A stretch of 64,000 bases of DNA from Eucalyptus grandis (lineage: Eukaryota > Streptophyta > Magnoliopsida > Myrtales > Myrtaceae): the NCBI RefSeq assembly GCF_016545825.1, contig NC_052614.1, positions 28,979,669 through 29,043,668 of the forward strand, written 5' to 3'. How positions within the stretch are numbered: position 1 is the stretch's first letter; each line of letters begins with the position of its first letter. Positions 33,881 through 46,980 of the stretch are shown in pieces. The notes beneath the pieces are model-generated. The model saw nothing but the letters and a program-made list of their open reading frames with translations. It ran no database searches and was not told where the DNA came from. Made by a program: the position numbers and the translations under genes.

Positions 33881-35790
33881 GCGACGAATAGAAAGGCGTC
33901 TCGTCAAAAATAATTATATGCCCTCAAAAAATAAAACAAGATAACCGTAACGATTCATGCATGAATTGAGCGGGATTTGACAAGGGCCTTAACGGTAGTC
34001 ATGTTTCACATTTGCTAGTGTCCATTCTTTTGAAAAGATACTCTTGGCATAAAGACACGGCAAGATTGCATATATGTACTTTAATTGGTACCATCTTTAT
34101 ATTTAACACCGTACTTATATTGGTATCTATTGAGGAGTATCGCATAGAATCGATTTACAAATTAAATTCATCTTGATAGGTATGGGATCAAAGTGTAGTT
34201 GAAGCTAGTCTAGTCGAAACTTCCTTACACCCATTTTTTTTAATAAATAAGACTTTAGTAAATCTCGAGATATGTTTGTAATAGAAAGTAAGATATGCTA
34301 CTATCCCAAAAAAGAGTTCAAGTTTGAGCCCATTCGTGATATCCAGTAAACTTATTGTAACTTAAATTTTAAGTTAATGAACTAATTAAGATATACATGA
34401 TGCTCCATATCATATCGAATTTATCAAGTTGGACTTCTCCAACACTTTTCTCACTGGCACTTTAACAATCTCCTCCTAAGCATGCTTCTCTAATCCATAT
34501 TTCCTTCAGCACCATCTTATTTTAACACGAAGTTCCAAATTATTGCTATGTATTGTGGCAACCGTCTTTGCAAACTTGAGGCCACTTTGCTCTAGTTGCC
34601 CCTTTTAGATAAACTATAATGGTCATTTCCACGTGAAACTGCATTGACCATGAGATGCATAGTGGATGCTAGATACACTATCATAAGAAGATTACCAAGA
34701 AAAATCTCAAATCCAAACTCTTCAACATATCCAATTAGGTTTACCCTCACAAAAAAATTTGAGATAATAAGTATGGACCAACTATTATATATTGATTGAT
34801 CCATATTACATTAAATTTTCGATATTAGACTTTTTTAACACTATTAACATGTGCGTTTTAAGACACAAGGTGAAGAAAACCTCCAAGAAAATGTGAGAGA
34901 TACGAAAACATATCTTAAAACACCTTTACTAATAGACTCATTTATGTATCCAGAAGGAATTTGCTATGTGACCTATAGTTTATAAATTTTGTATTAGGAT
35001 ATCTTCCAAAAAGTCATAAATCTATTATATGGCTGTTAAATCAGTTATAAATTATTTAATTTGGCAAATTATATCCTAAACATTTTTGATGATTTGCCAA
35101 TATATTTTTTCTGGTTAATTTTAATTGGAAATCACTTACGTGAATGTTGACTATTTTGTGTGGCACAACTGGCATGATTTGAACGATTTTCACAATTCTT
35201 TTATATTTTTGAATTTTTTACCATTTTCTTTTTCTTTTTTTCTTCTTCTTCCTTCCTCATCATCAAGACCCAATGATTGGCGAAGGAAAAAGGAAGAAAA
35301 AGAAAAGAAAAAAACATAAATTTCTTAAAAAGTTATAAAAATTGGCAACATCAATATTGCTTATGTTATGTAAGGCGGTGATGTTAACTAGACTATTATA
35401 TCAGTGATTTTTTAGCATAGACTACATTGAAAATTTATCAAAAAGTTTAAAATTAAATTGAAAATTCAAGTAGCCGCTTTATAACATGTTTAAGTTTTCA
35501 GCACTCTCACATGAGTCGCTAATCAACTAAAAAAGTGCAGAGCATTCAGTCAAATTTTGCACAACTAAAATTGCAGCCGCAAAAAAGATCTGATTTTTCT
35601 TTTTATTGCTTCACCAAAAATCTGTCTGTACATCTCTTGTCTGCAGTAACGGAATCAATATTCACATTCGTAGAAAAAGAAAACGAATCAATTGAATCAG
35701 AGCCCTCGGATTGAACAAAAAGAATCATCCAAGAACTCTGCTCTGTTCCAAGCTATGCTGACTCTGCTTTTGGAATTGGGACGAACTCCG
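33881..35790. other. Unassigned AT-rich sequence
   Basis: No coding region, RNA gene or repeat boundary recognised. A purine/pyrimidine-rich patch at 35215-35320 gives a low-complexity frame. Confidence 0.5.
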
Positions 35791-35802
35791 ATCATCGAAC
35801 GG

Positions 35803-36168
35803 TCACCCAACCCCGGAGTGTTCCCAATTAGGCCTCTCGTGGCTCGCCAACTCACCTTCCCGATCCATCACCGATGAAGAATCCGACGAGATCTCCAACG
35901 CAGCAGCATCCTCTCTAATGAATGACGGATCAGAATCCATCTCCGAGGAGGGCGAAAGCGAGCCCGACTCCCAGCTCGTTCTTGAACATTGCATCAAAAC
36001 CCAGTCTTGGAAATCGAAGTGGCACCTTGGAGAGGAATCCGCGAATTCGACTACTCCGTAATCTCCTACGACCTCCTCGTCGTTGATGCAGTCGAGGGCA
36101 AGGAAGAGGTGCTTCAAGAGCATACGGACGGTCCACACCTTCTTCGGGTTCTTTGCGAAGCACTTCAT
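35803..36168 (-). CDS. Hypothetical protein or gene fragment, unrecognised
   Basis: This minus-strand frame is open from about 36330 and has its first ATG at 36168 (MKCFAKNPKKVW). It continues through WTVRMLLKHLFLALDC to an acidic, Ser-rich C-terminus (SLSPSSEMDSD, ISSDSSSVMD). Upstream on the same strand a GA-rich, 5'-UTR-like strip leads to another ATG at 36239 in a different frame (MKIFGKDVSSRQIVLFSS, then stop). So a frameshifted longer gene is possible. GC content is well above the neighbourhood. No family recognised. No splice sites are obvious. Confidence 0.3.
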   Translation of the reverse strand: MKCFAKNPKKVWTVRMLLKHLFLALDCINDEEVVGDYGVVEFADSSPRCHFDFQDWVLMQCSRTSWESGSLSPSSEMDSDPSFIREDAAALEISSDSSSVMDREGELASHERPNWEHSGVG

Positions 36169-36259
36169 CAAGGAATGGCCTACGAACTGAAGAGCACGAT
36201 TTGCCGCGAGGATACGTCCTTCCCGAAAATCTTCATGGCGTCTTCTGACCCTTAACCCT

Positions 36260-37590
36260 CTCTCTCCCTCTCTCTCGCTGTCTCCAAATGCATCGGACGG
36301 ACGACGTTAGCTTGGTTGTCGGATGAACGCGAGCTGAGGGTCCGGCCACGTTTGGACCCTCTTACTCATGCCATTGTATTTTGCTTTACATTAACGGTAC
36401 GATATTTTTTTTCCCATTTGAAGTAGTTTTTCTAACAGAAAGAAAAATAAAAGGTATTGAAAGTTATTCAAAAAATATTAAATCAATTATGAAATGATAT
36501 TAGGTTAAGATAATCATGTACGTCAAATTAACTATGTCAATAATCATGATGCTAATACTTATTTATGTAGGGATTGCAATACCTAAATATAATAATACAT
36601 TTTTTAATATAATTTCAATGGCCTACGAGGTGGTGATTCGATTAAGAGAGTCTCTTCCTTCTTTCCTATCCTCCCTAGGATCTTGAACTAAAGTTTTAGA
36701 TGATAGCCTAATTATACTTAGCAAGAATTAGGTAATGATCGTATTGCAGAGTTCAAGATCACTTGCATTTTATAATGAGTGGAATTTAGGTTATGCGAGA
36801 TATGAATTTCTAGAGGAAAGAGTAGATATTGTTGGATGACATATGCGCTATTTCCCACCTTTAGTACGCAATTAATAGACGAGTCTAGACAAGGGTTCAG
36901 TTTCGGGCTTCTTAACGTTCGATAGTTCATATGGACGTTAGAATTTCTGCTGACAAATTACGCATACAGTTTAGTAAAAAGTACAAAATAATGATAATGA
37001 TAATGATACTAATAGACAAGTGAAAAATAGAGAAGTCTAATTTGATTATGTGAGCAATCATCTGGCTTGGTTCGTCGTAACAATAAATCAATTTGCGCGC
37101 ACCCAGCTTGTATTCAATTGGCACTACACTGGTAGCCTCGCTCAGCACGTTGACCACCATAGCTTTGGCACCGTCACGGAAATCTTTGAAGTCTCACACA
37201 AAGATCAATGAGAATCACGACCTCCACTACAATCCAGACCGAGGTCACGCAGCGTCGATCTAGACATTTTCCACAATGTGTGACTGTTAAAGCTATCATC
37301 CAGAGTTAGCATTTGAATGACGACTCCATCAGAGGAGGAGAAGACGGTGAAGGTAGTAGTGCTGGCGAAGATGGTGCCAGGGGAGTGGACACCGGCAGGG
37401 AGGGTGATAAGTGGGTTTGCTTTGCTGGGGAAGGAAGTTTATTCTCGTTATATCTGCTGCGTGAGGGGGTAAGGTAGTCCTTTTGCTTGCGCATTTTTGC
37501 CATTATAAGATGCGAAATGATTTTCAGAAATGGATGAGGCGAAATTGAATAGATGCAAAACCAGAGCCCGACATGTGTGGCGTCCAACTT
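36260..37590. other. Low-content region with weak exon-like minus-strand frames
   Basis: At 36927-37200 (minus) a frame reads DFRDGAKAMVVNVLSEAT and VPIEYKLGARKLIYCYDE, which looks protein-like but is short and has no partner exon. 37306-37587 (minus) is a Pro/Ser-rich frame of uncertain status. I cannot identify either. Confidence 0.25.
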
Positions 37591-39000
37591 GCAATGATTA
37601 CCTGAATCGGGTCATTAGCAAGCTAATGAGGGTTGCTGCCCAAATTCTAGACTTGTTTATAACGCGTCAATTTTTTTTTTCCTACCTTTTTTTTTTCCGA
37701 TTTCCATTTTGCTAAAAGCAATTAAGATAATGGGAGCTTGGGAGAACGATATACGTAATTATTAGACTAAAAACCATGGGTTGAATCAATTTGCACCCAT
37801 CAATATATCCATTTTCAGATACTTTTGAAATGCTGTATGGATACGGTCTCAGTTGTATAATTCATAGATCACTATCAAATAGTAATGAATTCAAATGAAC
37901 CGATGAATGTTAAATAAATAAAAAAAGATAAAATGTGAATGTCATTTTAAACTTATCGTAAAGCCAGAAGAATTTTACCCTAAAATTTCAACAATTGATG
38001 GGCAAGAAAAACGAAAATTATTAGATAAATGTAGAAAACTTGTTCTGCGTTTTGTTGGCTTCGAAATATATTTTGGCAAAGTGGACGTAAATTGGGACTT
38101 GAGAAGGTCAAACAAAAAGGCGATAATTGCCATTTTTATCCGACGCTTTAGTATTTCGTCTCCCTTCAATTCTCTCCTATTTGAACACTTGCGTCACATA
38201 TTGAAGTTAATTTCAATTGTTAATTAGATGACGTTGTTACATCCAAAAAGAAAAAAAGAGAGTAGGACCTGAAATATACATGTAGAAGATAGAATACATT
38301 TGATTAATTTCAAAGCCAAATCAAAATGCATAAAGGACCACAAAGACCATTTATGAATTTCTTCTTAAATTAATAAAACTCTCTAATTTTTAAACCATTT
38401 ATAAAACACCTTAGAAAATTAAAGGGAGATGGGCGCGAAGTAAAAGAGCAAAACGAAAGTATATGGTTCATCTAAAAGCCGTATTGGAACCGCAAGAAAG
38501 GAAAAATTGTCCGAGTGCCACTTTAATTGTCTGGTTGTCACTTAGAACCTTTAGTTCAAATTGTTCGAATGTCACCTAAAACTTGTTGCTACGTTAAGCC
38601 CTTAAATTATACATTTTCAACATAAATTTTGGATGTAATCGAACCGATTAAAATATTTAGGGCTTAATTATGTGTATGTTTATAAAAATGCAACATCCGA
38701 TCGAATTAATTAGAAGATTTAAAAGTGCAATTCGATTCTGTACATAAGGGACTAGCCTCATCGTTGACTTATCCACCAACTCGCTTTGATTAAATAAAGA
38801 GGGACGAAGAAAGACTGAGAGCGAAAACCTTGAACCGGAAAATGCCACCTGCACATCACATTCGTAGACCACACCCGATCCATTTTGAGCACAAGCCTTT
38901 TAACTTTTGATGGGGTCAAATCATGCAACAAAACAAAACATGCGAGGCATAAAACTTCATGTTATTTTCTTTTTAGTACATCCTTAAAGGATGCTCATGA
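37591..39000. other. Unassigned AT-rich sequence
   Basis: Nothing recognised apart from poly-T runs near 37671-37700. Confidence 0.5.
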
Positions 39001-39722
39001 GTCACGGCCTAAGGGTAAAAAAAGAGGGAGCATCGTGGGAGTTTTACTGCAATGGGGCTGGAGTTGCAGCTTTGTTCAGACAGCAAGTTGCTTCCTTTGA
39101 GGTAAGTTGTTGTCGGAGCAGGTAAGATTACTGGCAAGGAAGCAAGTCCAATCTATGCCTGCATATTTAAGGTAAGTTTTGGTGACGCGGTGCGGTGCCC
39201 TTTCTTTCTAGACTTTCCACTTCTTTTCTTGTAAATGGCAGTCTCTTGGTCCTTGTTACGTTTCCATTATAAAATTTGACTTTTCTATAAGAACAATGGA
39301 GTCCAATTGATGTTTTTTTTGGCAAAAGTATTCGGGCAGCCCTTCGTGGTTTAGTTCTTGCTCTAGCTGTACGTTTCCCAGCTTAAATTTGATACAATTT
39401 TATAGCAGAAGAAGTCAATTGCTGAACTGTTGGTTCTGGGCATGGATAAGAAAGCGGGACTGGAATGAATAGGGTCCAATTTTGAAAGCCAGGCTCAATG
39501 CAAAACTATCAATTTATCGAGCCATTGCAAGATTCAAGATGAAGAGGTCATCATCTCTTGATTTGGATGGTAAAGCTCTGAAGAAGTTTTGGCTTGAGAC
39601 TCTTGTAATATTCCCTAACGAAGCTGAGGCATGTTTACTATTCTTCTGGAGAAAATTAACGATGTGCGAAGATAAATTAAGTGCTTTCCTTACTAGGTTG
39701 GTTCAAATTGTTGTCACTTAGG
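39001..39722 (+). other. Exon-like scraps of an unidentified gene
   Basis: 'cctttgaggtaagttgttg' (about 39100) and 'atttaaggtaagtttt' (about 39173) each look like a splice donor after a short open stretch. 39482-39721 is open for 79 codons (KMKRSSSLDLDGKALKKFW and following). I cannot link them into a gene or name a family. It may be a degenerate gene. Confidence 0.25.
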
Positions 39723-41440
39723 GTGGACAACAGGAACGAGTGCTGCTCATTTGCCACAAGCTATTTGTACTAACTGCATATGCTTAGGCATGTCTAAGAA
39801 AGGAATTATGCCTGTTAGCATCATCCATTCACAATAACTCTAATTGATCTGTTTATCCATATTATTCTATTTCTAGGACAACAATTTGTAGCAGGCCGAT
39901 GCTTGGACCAATAGCCATGGAGCCATTATTGAAAGTGTAATGAAGGCAAGCTGTCCAGTGATTGAACATGGCTGAGCAAGTCTGAAGTTGTATACTGCCA
40001 CTTTTTATTGAAAGTTATTGAAGGGGGCAGTGCTTCAATTCCTAGTTTACTGCAGATTCTTGTATGGACCTCTACTTTCTAGTGTATTTGCTCATATATA
40101 ATTGGAATGTTACCCATGAGTTTGCTTTATAAACTGCAAGGTTCCCATGGGAGCCCAGTTTCTCAAACTTTTCTTCCTCCATTAATTCTTGTCAACATTT
40201 CTTTTATAGAAATGGTACGGTTCAGGTTCTTCCCAAAAGCTAAAGTTAGTAGCTAGGATAAAACGGTTAAATTTTCATTGAATTGTGTCTAGAGCTCATT
40301 ATGTGCATGACAAATGTCTGTCCGAGTTTGACAGAAGATGAAAGCTGCATAAACCAAATGAAAGAACAGAGAGCAGCAACTCAGCAAAACGATATCATCT
40401 ATGAGAAGAAAACACATCCTGCCAGTGTTCCTCATTCATAAAAGAGTACTCCTCAACAAAATTATTTAGTAAATCCAGACATCTAAAGACAAGTTTCATG
40501 TTGAGAAGAATTAATGAAGAAATTGCAGACACTTAATTATTCTTGATCAATGCTTGGCAAAATTGCAAGTAATGATAGCTTTCCCAGAGCTAGCAATTGG
40601 CCGCGGGCGAATTTTAAAATAGGTTGCAAACGCTAGTTGTGCACCAACAAGAGACATGCCCTTAGAAATCAGATGGATGAAAATAGCAAGAGATATGTAC
40701 ATATGACGGTCAAGAAGATAATTCCAAGAGCATTCATAAGGCACTTCACCATCGAGAGCTCCTTTTGGCTCCTAGTTTAGGAATATATATGGCCCTTAGA
40801 ATGGAAGTTTGAGAAAATCTTGTCCTTGAATTAGAATATCTTCATCAACCAAGCCGTGAATCATCCATGACAGATAGACAAAGGTACTTGTAGCCAATAG
40901 TCACATCGTGAACTGCATTAGAGGAAAGAAGCTTACTCAAGCTGGAAGGGATAGAAGATAGGACTACTTCACACGTCATTCATATTTTAAATACCTAGTA
41001 GGAGTACCATTTTTGTCCGTCTTTCCCTCGAACAAGATTTGCCATACTGTTTTCTTCTCAATTCAGCTCAATATGTAGGGACTACAATTTAAGAATGTTC
41101 TCTTCTTTAGTAATAGAAGAAATTGGGACAATTTCATCCCCTACATCATTTGGGAAAGGAGAAAACTGTAATTTTATCTTCTTCATGTCGAATCTTGAAC
41201 CTAGTGCCTATTAAGATATAGCTTCTCAAGTTCCACATGGAAAAACTGATGAATTTGCTTCAGCATTAGAAACTCCTGACTTGGAGGAATCCTAGGAACC
41301 AATGAACAACCTTCACCAGCCATCAACATTTGCTTCCTGGTTAGGACTACTGATTAGAAAAGTACTTTTGGATCGATTTATGTGGAAGCTTCGAGGTCAA
41401 TATTGGAGGTCCCCATCATAAATATAAACCTGCCACTTCC
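39723..41440. other. Unassigned sequence
   Basis: Moderate AT content. No recognised gene, RNA or repeat boundary. Confidence 0.4.
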
Positions 41441-42010
41441 TTAGTCAAAACATATGTAAATATAAGACAACTTGAGTCGAGAGACACCCGCAACTCCTGC
41501 AAGCATGTGTCATGGCCAAGAGGTTTCTGTAGCTAAAGGGCCGTGCCTTTCCGTGGAGGACCTCCTACAGTCGCTAGGATTCCCAACAAGACTTCTTCCA
41601 GAATGTATCAAGGTTAAGCAATACGGTAATTGAGCCAAATTCTAGAATTCTCCTCTCATTAGTGTCGGTAGTTGGTAGGTTTGGTGGTGCGATCTCGTCC
41701 ACTGGATGAAAAGCCGATCAATGGATGTAATCAAAGGGCCTCTAGTATAAGAAGGGGTGCCATCCCCCTCATTTGTATCCATCCAACCATTTCAGCAATA
41801 CAAAGGCTCATTTTTTTCTAGAGCTTCTCTCTCTAGAAACTTTCTCTCTCTACGATCCGGGTGAAGCGAGCGAGTGTGTGATCGATCGAGTAAGGCTTGG
41901 TTTAGGCGATCCAAAAGTGTTTGAGTCATCGCACGGTCATGATCCCAATAGATCGGCCTGTGACACATGCATAAACCCTTTCTGTCTTTGGAAGCAGCAT
42001 ATTTTTTAGG
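41441..42010 (+). mobile_element. LTR-like fragment (promoter and polyadenylation type)
   Basis: A run typical of a retroelement LTR: 'tagtataagaaggggtgcc' (TATA-like) followed within 60 bases by 'catttgtatccatcca' and 'cagcaatacaaagg', then CT-rich 'cttctctctctagaaac' leader-like sequence. No matching second copy, primer binding site or TSD was found in the window, so class and limits are uncertain. Confidence 0.35.
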
Positions 42011-42461
42011 ATTGGTAGGCTACTTTCAGCAGCATTTTTTTTTAATACTTTGAACACATTTCTGCTCACTGCAGTGAACATTTTAAGCTCAAGGCATATG
42101 GGGTAAGAGAAAAAACAGAACAAAGCTCATCTATTTGTCGGCTGAATAAAAAGATTCATTATCCAAATGCACAACAAGACGCCTTGTTAATATTGTTATA
42201 AGATGCTTACGTATATAGACAATACATAAGCCTCTTAAAGCAGTGAACACATTCACCATTTTGAAACTATGGGAAAATAAAATCACCCATTTCAATGGGA
42301 AGATAGGGGTAAGTCAAAGGTTTCTCATGATGTGTATGTGTCCCTGCTCTCTACATGACCCTCACACCCAGCACAATCCATAATCAATCACAAACATAAT
42401 CTCTTTCAAAGAGTAATAGCCTAACAAACATTTATTTTTACCTAACACCCCTATCTTTTAA
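42011..42461. other. 3' flank of the transporter-like exon
   Basis: AT-rich, no features recognised. Would be 3' UTR or downstream sequence on the minus strand. Confidence 0.4.
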
Positions 42462-42750
42462 TTACTCCTGCAACTGCATTTGAGCCACTTGCGTCCCTAG
42501 CGTGCTCAGTGGTGTGGACCTTCTCAAGGCTATGTTCTTGGCCACTTGCTTCCAATTGAAAAATGATCTGAAAAATTGGATCATCTCCTCCAGTGTTAGG
42601 CCTCGAGTCTCCAGCATTATTTTGTAGAAGAGAAACCATGAGATGCATGACACCACCACGAAGAAAAGGTAGCCTTGCCGTGGATGATTGCCTCGTCCAA
42701 TGGTAAGAATGCCGGAGCATAAGAATGTCATGTTAAACGCATTTCTACTA
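42462..42750 (-). pseudogene. Last exon of an MFS sugar-transporter-like gene
   Basis: The minus-strand frame encodes AFNMTFLCSGILTIG, a hydrophobic helix GYLFFVVVSCISWFLFYKI, then LETRGLTLEEMIQFF and FFNWKQ, ending at TAA. Helix followed by PETKG..EEM is the hallmark of the last transmembrane segment and cytosolic tail of plant monosaccharide transporters (STP/PMT-type). Here the usual Pro is Leu. No upstream exon is visible. The sequence upstream of 42721 is the arm of the great palindrome, and both arms contain the AFNMTF codons. So only a terminal fragment remains. Confidence 0.55.
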
Positions 42751-45145
42751 TGGTCACCTTCATATGCTTAGAAACTCATTGAGGGAACAAAATCAGAAAA
42801 AAAAAAAACATATCGGACCAGAAAATTTTTCTAATAAGAGAACCTAAATTACAAAAATTTTAGGATTCAAGTGCATTATTATAAAAGTTTTAGAATTTAT
42901 GCTTCAATTTTTATTTTTTTTTAACCTTAAGTAACTAGTGGCATTATGGCTTGCTAAGCGCAAGAAAGTTAAAAGAATGATTTTCACATGAAAATTACAG
43001 AATTCTTTGCACAAAAAATTGTAAGATGATAAGGAATAAGATTTCCACGTTTCGCATTCCCATGCTTTCACATTCTACAACTTGTTTCTACTCTACATTC
43101 GCATATTTCAATTAATTAATTATTCAATAGATAAGTCTACCTGATTGCTTGATCCTAATCTATTTATTTTGTATTTTACCAATAAGTTTTTCAAGAATTC
43201 AATTGATTAACTATTTTTAATAGCTTGGAAATTCACTACATCAATTACAAAGTACTCATATTTAGTTGAGGTATTCAAAATTGATGCTACTCTTTGTTTC
43301 ACATTACCATTCACAGCCTCTCGAATATTTGTTCTTATATAAGACGATAACTATATTTAAGAACAATTTCTCTATATTAGTGTGTTCTTTAACCTGGTCG
43401 TATCGATATTTTTCTGTATGTTTTAATTTGACTAAGTACTTTTCTAAACTTAACACTCCTGGCGATTTATTTGTCTAAAAAAAGTACTCAATTAAACTTT
43501 CCTTCAGTTTGAACCATTTTCCAAGAGAGATATTCTTTTTATATAATTAGTTGCACAAATATATATATTCAAGTGTGTGACCGTAATACATGTTATGGTG
43601 ACTAGAGGAGAAGAACTTAATGAACCCAAATTTTAGGTACAATTAAAGACAAAAGGTACTGTCAACCAAATCACATGTTCGCATACTACAGAGCAAAATG
43701 GGTCGCCAACAATTTGCTTGTAAAAAATTTGGATGCCCATGCCAATTCATTTTGGCATACTTATGTTATTTTTATGTATTTATTTATATTTAACATTACA
43801 AATGCTTTTTTGAAAAAATGTCCCCATTCTTACTATCATAACAAAAAATTCTATTGCTTAACCTTCCTCTTTTATTTGGATGCGTGTAACTTCTTAGAAA
43901 TAGCATGTAACTCCATAGTAGTCAGAAGAGCCAACAATTTTAGTACTAAAGCATAGATATTAATATTCTCAACCTTTTCTTGCAGGCTAGACACCAATTC
44001 AATCATGTTCACCTTCATTCTTTTTTCTATTTATATAATATCACATGTTGTAACAGAGTCAAATTTCTAAGAATTGATTAACATTACTATTTTCTCATGC
44101 TCGACAAATTAATTTTATATATTACTTTAAATTTAGATGTTTTTAGATGTGACGTTTGTAATTATACTAACATTTTAAAAGGTTCCTCTTAAATATTTCA
44201 GTCAAGTTGTACTTGTTTTTATCGAGAAATTTTGCTCTAAACTCATTAAAACTGAATGCACTTAATGAGCAAAGAGCACTTTTATTATCATATATTACCC
44301 ACCGATTTTCCTATACTTTTACTTTTCTCTTGACAAAGCTTTCAAAATATTATTTGAGAAAGAAGAACATTTTCATTTAAAAATGAATGAATTTAATGTG
44401 CTTAAAGTCAATTTTGGTATGATATATTAGATTTTTAGCCTCTATAAAAAAATTCAATAAATTGATTTCAATGAGTGTTTAACTAAAAATACACTTTTAA
44501 TAATATCATTTAGATTTTCGTATCATAAATATGATCAAAGCAGGTTTCTTCTTCTCAATAAACTCGGTGGAGATAGACCCTATGATTGACAAGGCTAATG
44601 AGAGATTTTTCTATGATCTAAAAAAGTTGAATCTTTTCCCCTTTAGAGAGAGTAGAAAGCTTTTATGAACAAAGAGAAAGTGTTGGGATTAGGTAACTTA
44701 AAATAATTTGAATATGGAATTTAAAATTAGATAAAATCTAATCCCAATCACTTTGTTACGAAGAGTTATCCAAAATACTTACTTGCACGAGGCCTTGCTT
44801 CAAAGAGGATAGATTGTAAAAGGGAAGTTCTGAATGGGGTGTTCTCTGCATTGACCATCACTCCACACTGTCATCACTGCTTCGACGTCCAACAATCACA
44901 CAAGAGGAGTGAAGTGGTGAGGTTTGGAATATTATTCAACTTTTATTTCTGCAGCAAGCTGACCCCTCATGGTAAGACCTTTGTCAACTATTTTTTAGCC
45001 CTGTTTTGATCATGTTTGATAGATTGACGATTGCATTCTTTTTCCTTTTTTTTTTTTGATAGATTAAGGCTAGTTTTTGTTAAAATTATTGCTTGCACTT
45101 TTGGTAGATCTGTAAAAAACATATACAACGATGTAATTGTTTGAT
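42721..45145 (+). repeat. Left arm of the 8.4-kb palindrome
   Basis: The outer edge reads GAATGTCATGTTAAACGC. The inner edge is near 'gtaattgtttgat' (45145). It pairs with 51146-45436 through the whole length. Examples are 43300 'cacattaccattcacagcct' with 47232 in reverse, and 44560 'aaactcggtggagatagacc' with 46000 in reverse. About 75 bases near 43620-43695 are absent from the other arm. AT-rich, with no gene recognised except the exon edge at its left end. Confidence 0.9.
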
Positions 45146-45435
45146 ACGCATAGTTTATCAATCAAGTGGCTAGACAAGTAACACGCATGGTTTGGTAGTG
45201 TGAGGACAAATATCACATATGGTTTGTTTGATACATACATAGTTTCTTCACAATGAAATAATGTCGATCCTATGTTTTGTGACTTTGTAATTAATATTTC
45301 ATTATTTTTTCTTCTTCGTTCTTTTTCTCAATTAAAGGAGGGGGGAGGGTAGATTTTTTATTAAGTCGAACAGATGCGTGGAGTATCTTATAAATTGGTG
45401 CGTTAGGCAATTACATCATTGTATATGTGGGGAGA
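45146..45435. other. Spacer of the palindrome
   Basis: 290 bases of AT-rich DNA. Its right edge holds a short direct repeat of 'caattacatc.ttgtatatg' (45408 and 45441), which also occurs inverted at 45122. Confidence 0.7.
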
Positions 45436-46941
45436 ATCAAACAATTACATCGTTGTATATGTTTTTTTGTAGATATACCAAAAGTACAAGCACTAATTTT
45501 AACAAAAAACTAGCCTTAATCTATCAGAAAAAAGGAAAAAGAATGCAATCGTCAATCTATCAAACATGATCAAAATAGGGCTCGAAATAATAGTTGACAA
45601 AGGTCTTACCATGAGGGGTCGGCTTGCTGCAGAAATGAAAGTTGAATAATATTCCAGACCTCACCGCTTCACTCCTTTTGTGTGATTGTTGGACGTTGAA
45701 GCGAGTGTGGAGCGATGGTCAGTGTAGAGAACACCCATTTAGAACTTCCCTTTTACAATCTATCCTCTCTAAAGCAAGGCCCCGTGCAGATGAGTATTTT
45801 GGATAACTCTTCGTAACAGGGTGATTGAGATTAGATTTTATCTAATTTTAAATTCCATATTCAAATTATTCAAAGTTACCTAGTCCCAACACTTTCTCTT
45901 TGCTCATGAAAGCTTTCTACTCTCTCTAAGGGGGAAAATATTCAACTTTTTCAGATCATTGAAAAGATCTCTCGCTAGCCTTGTCGATCATAGGGTCTAT
46001 CTCCACTAGGTTTATTGAGAAGAAGAAACCTGCTTTGATCGTATTTATGATACGAAAATCTAAATGATATTATTAAAAGTGTATTTTTAGTTAAACACTC
46101 ATTGAAATCAGTTTATTGAATTTTTATAGAGGCTAAAAATCTAATATATCATACCAAAATTGACTTTAAGCACATTAAATTCATTCATTTTTAAATGAAA
46201 ATGTTATTCTTTCTCAAATAATATTTTGAAAGCTTTGTCAAGAGAAAAGTAAAAGTATAGGAAAATTGGTGGGTAATATATGATAATAAAAGTGCTCTTT
46301 GTTCATTAAGTGCATTAAGTTTTAATGAGTTTATAGCAAAATTCCTCGATAAAAAACAAGTACAACTGACTTTATGATTGAAATATTTAAGAGGAAGCTT
46401 TTAAAATGTCAGTATAATTACAAACATCACATCTAAAAACATCTAAATTTAAAGTAATAAATAAAATTAATTTGTCGAGCATGAGAAAATAGTAATGTTA
46501 ATCAATTCTTAGAAATTTGACTCTGTTACGACATGTGATATTATATAAATAGATAAAGAATGAAGGTGAACATGATTGAATTGGTGTCTAGCCTGCAAGA
46601 AAAGGTTGAGAATATTAATATCTATGCTTTAGTACTAAAATTGTTGGCTCTTCGACGACTATTGAGTTACGTGCTATTTCTAAGAAGTTACATGCATCCA
46701 AATAAAAGAGGAAGGAAAATATTTAAGCGATAGAATTTTTTGTTATGATAGTAAGAATGGGGACATTTTTTTCAAAAAAGGATTTGTAATGTTAAATATA
46801 AATAAATACATAAAAATAACATAAGTATGCCGAAATGAATCGGCATAGGCATCCAAATTTTTACAAGTAAATTGTTGGTGACCCATTTTGCTCTGTAAAA
46901 GTTATTAAGTTCTTGCGAACTAGTCACCATAACATGTATTA

Positions 46942-46980
<39 letters not shown>

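Noticed and set aside
41441..42010. Endogenous pararetrovirus promoter
   Set aside because: Only a TATA-like and polyadenylation-like layout is seen, with no viral reading frame nearby; an LTR fragment explains it as well.
43675..43956. 93-codon frame in the palindrome arm
   Set aside because: AT-rich, no domain, and the other arm breaks the frame.
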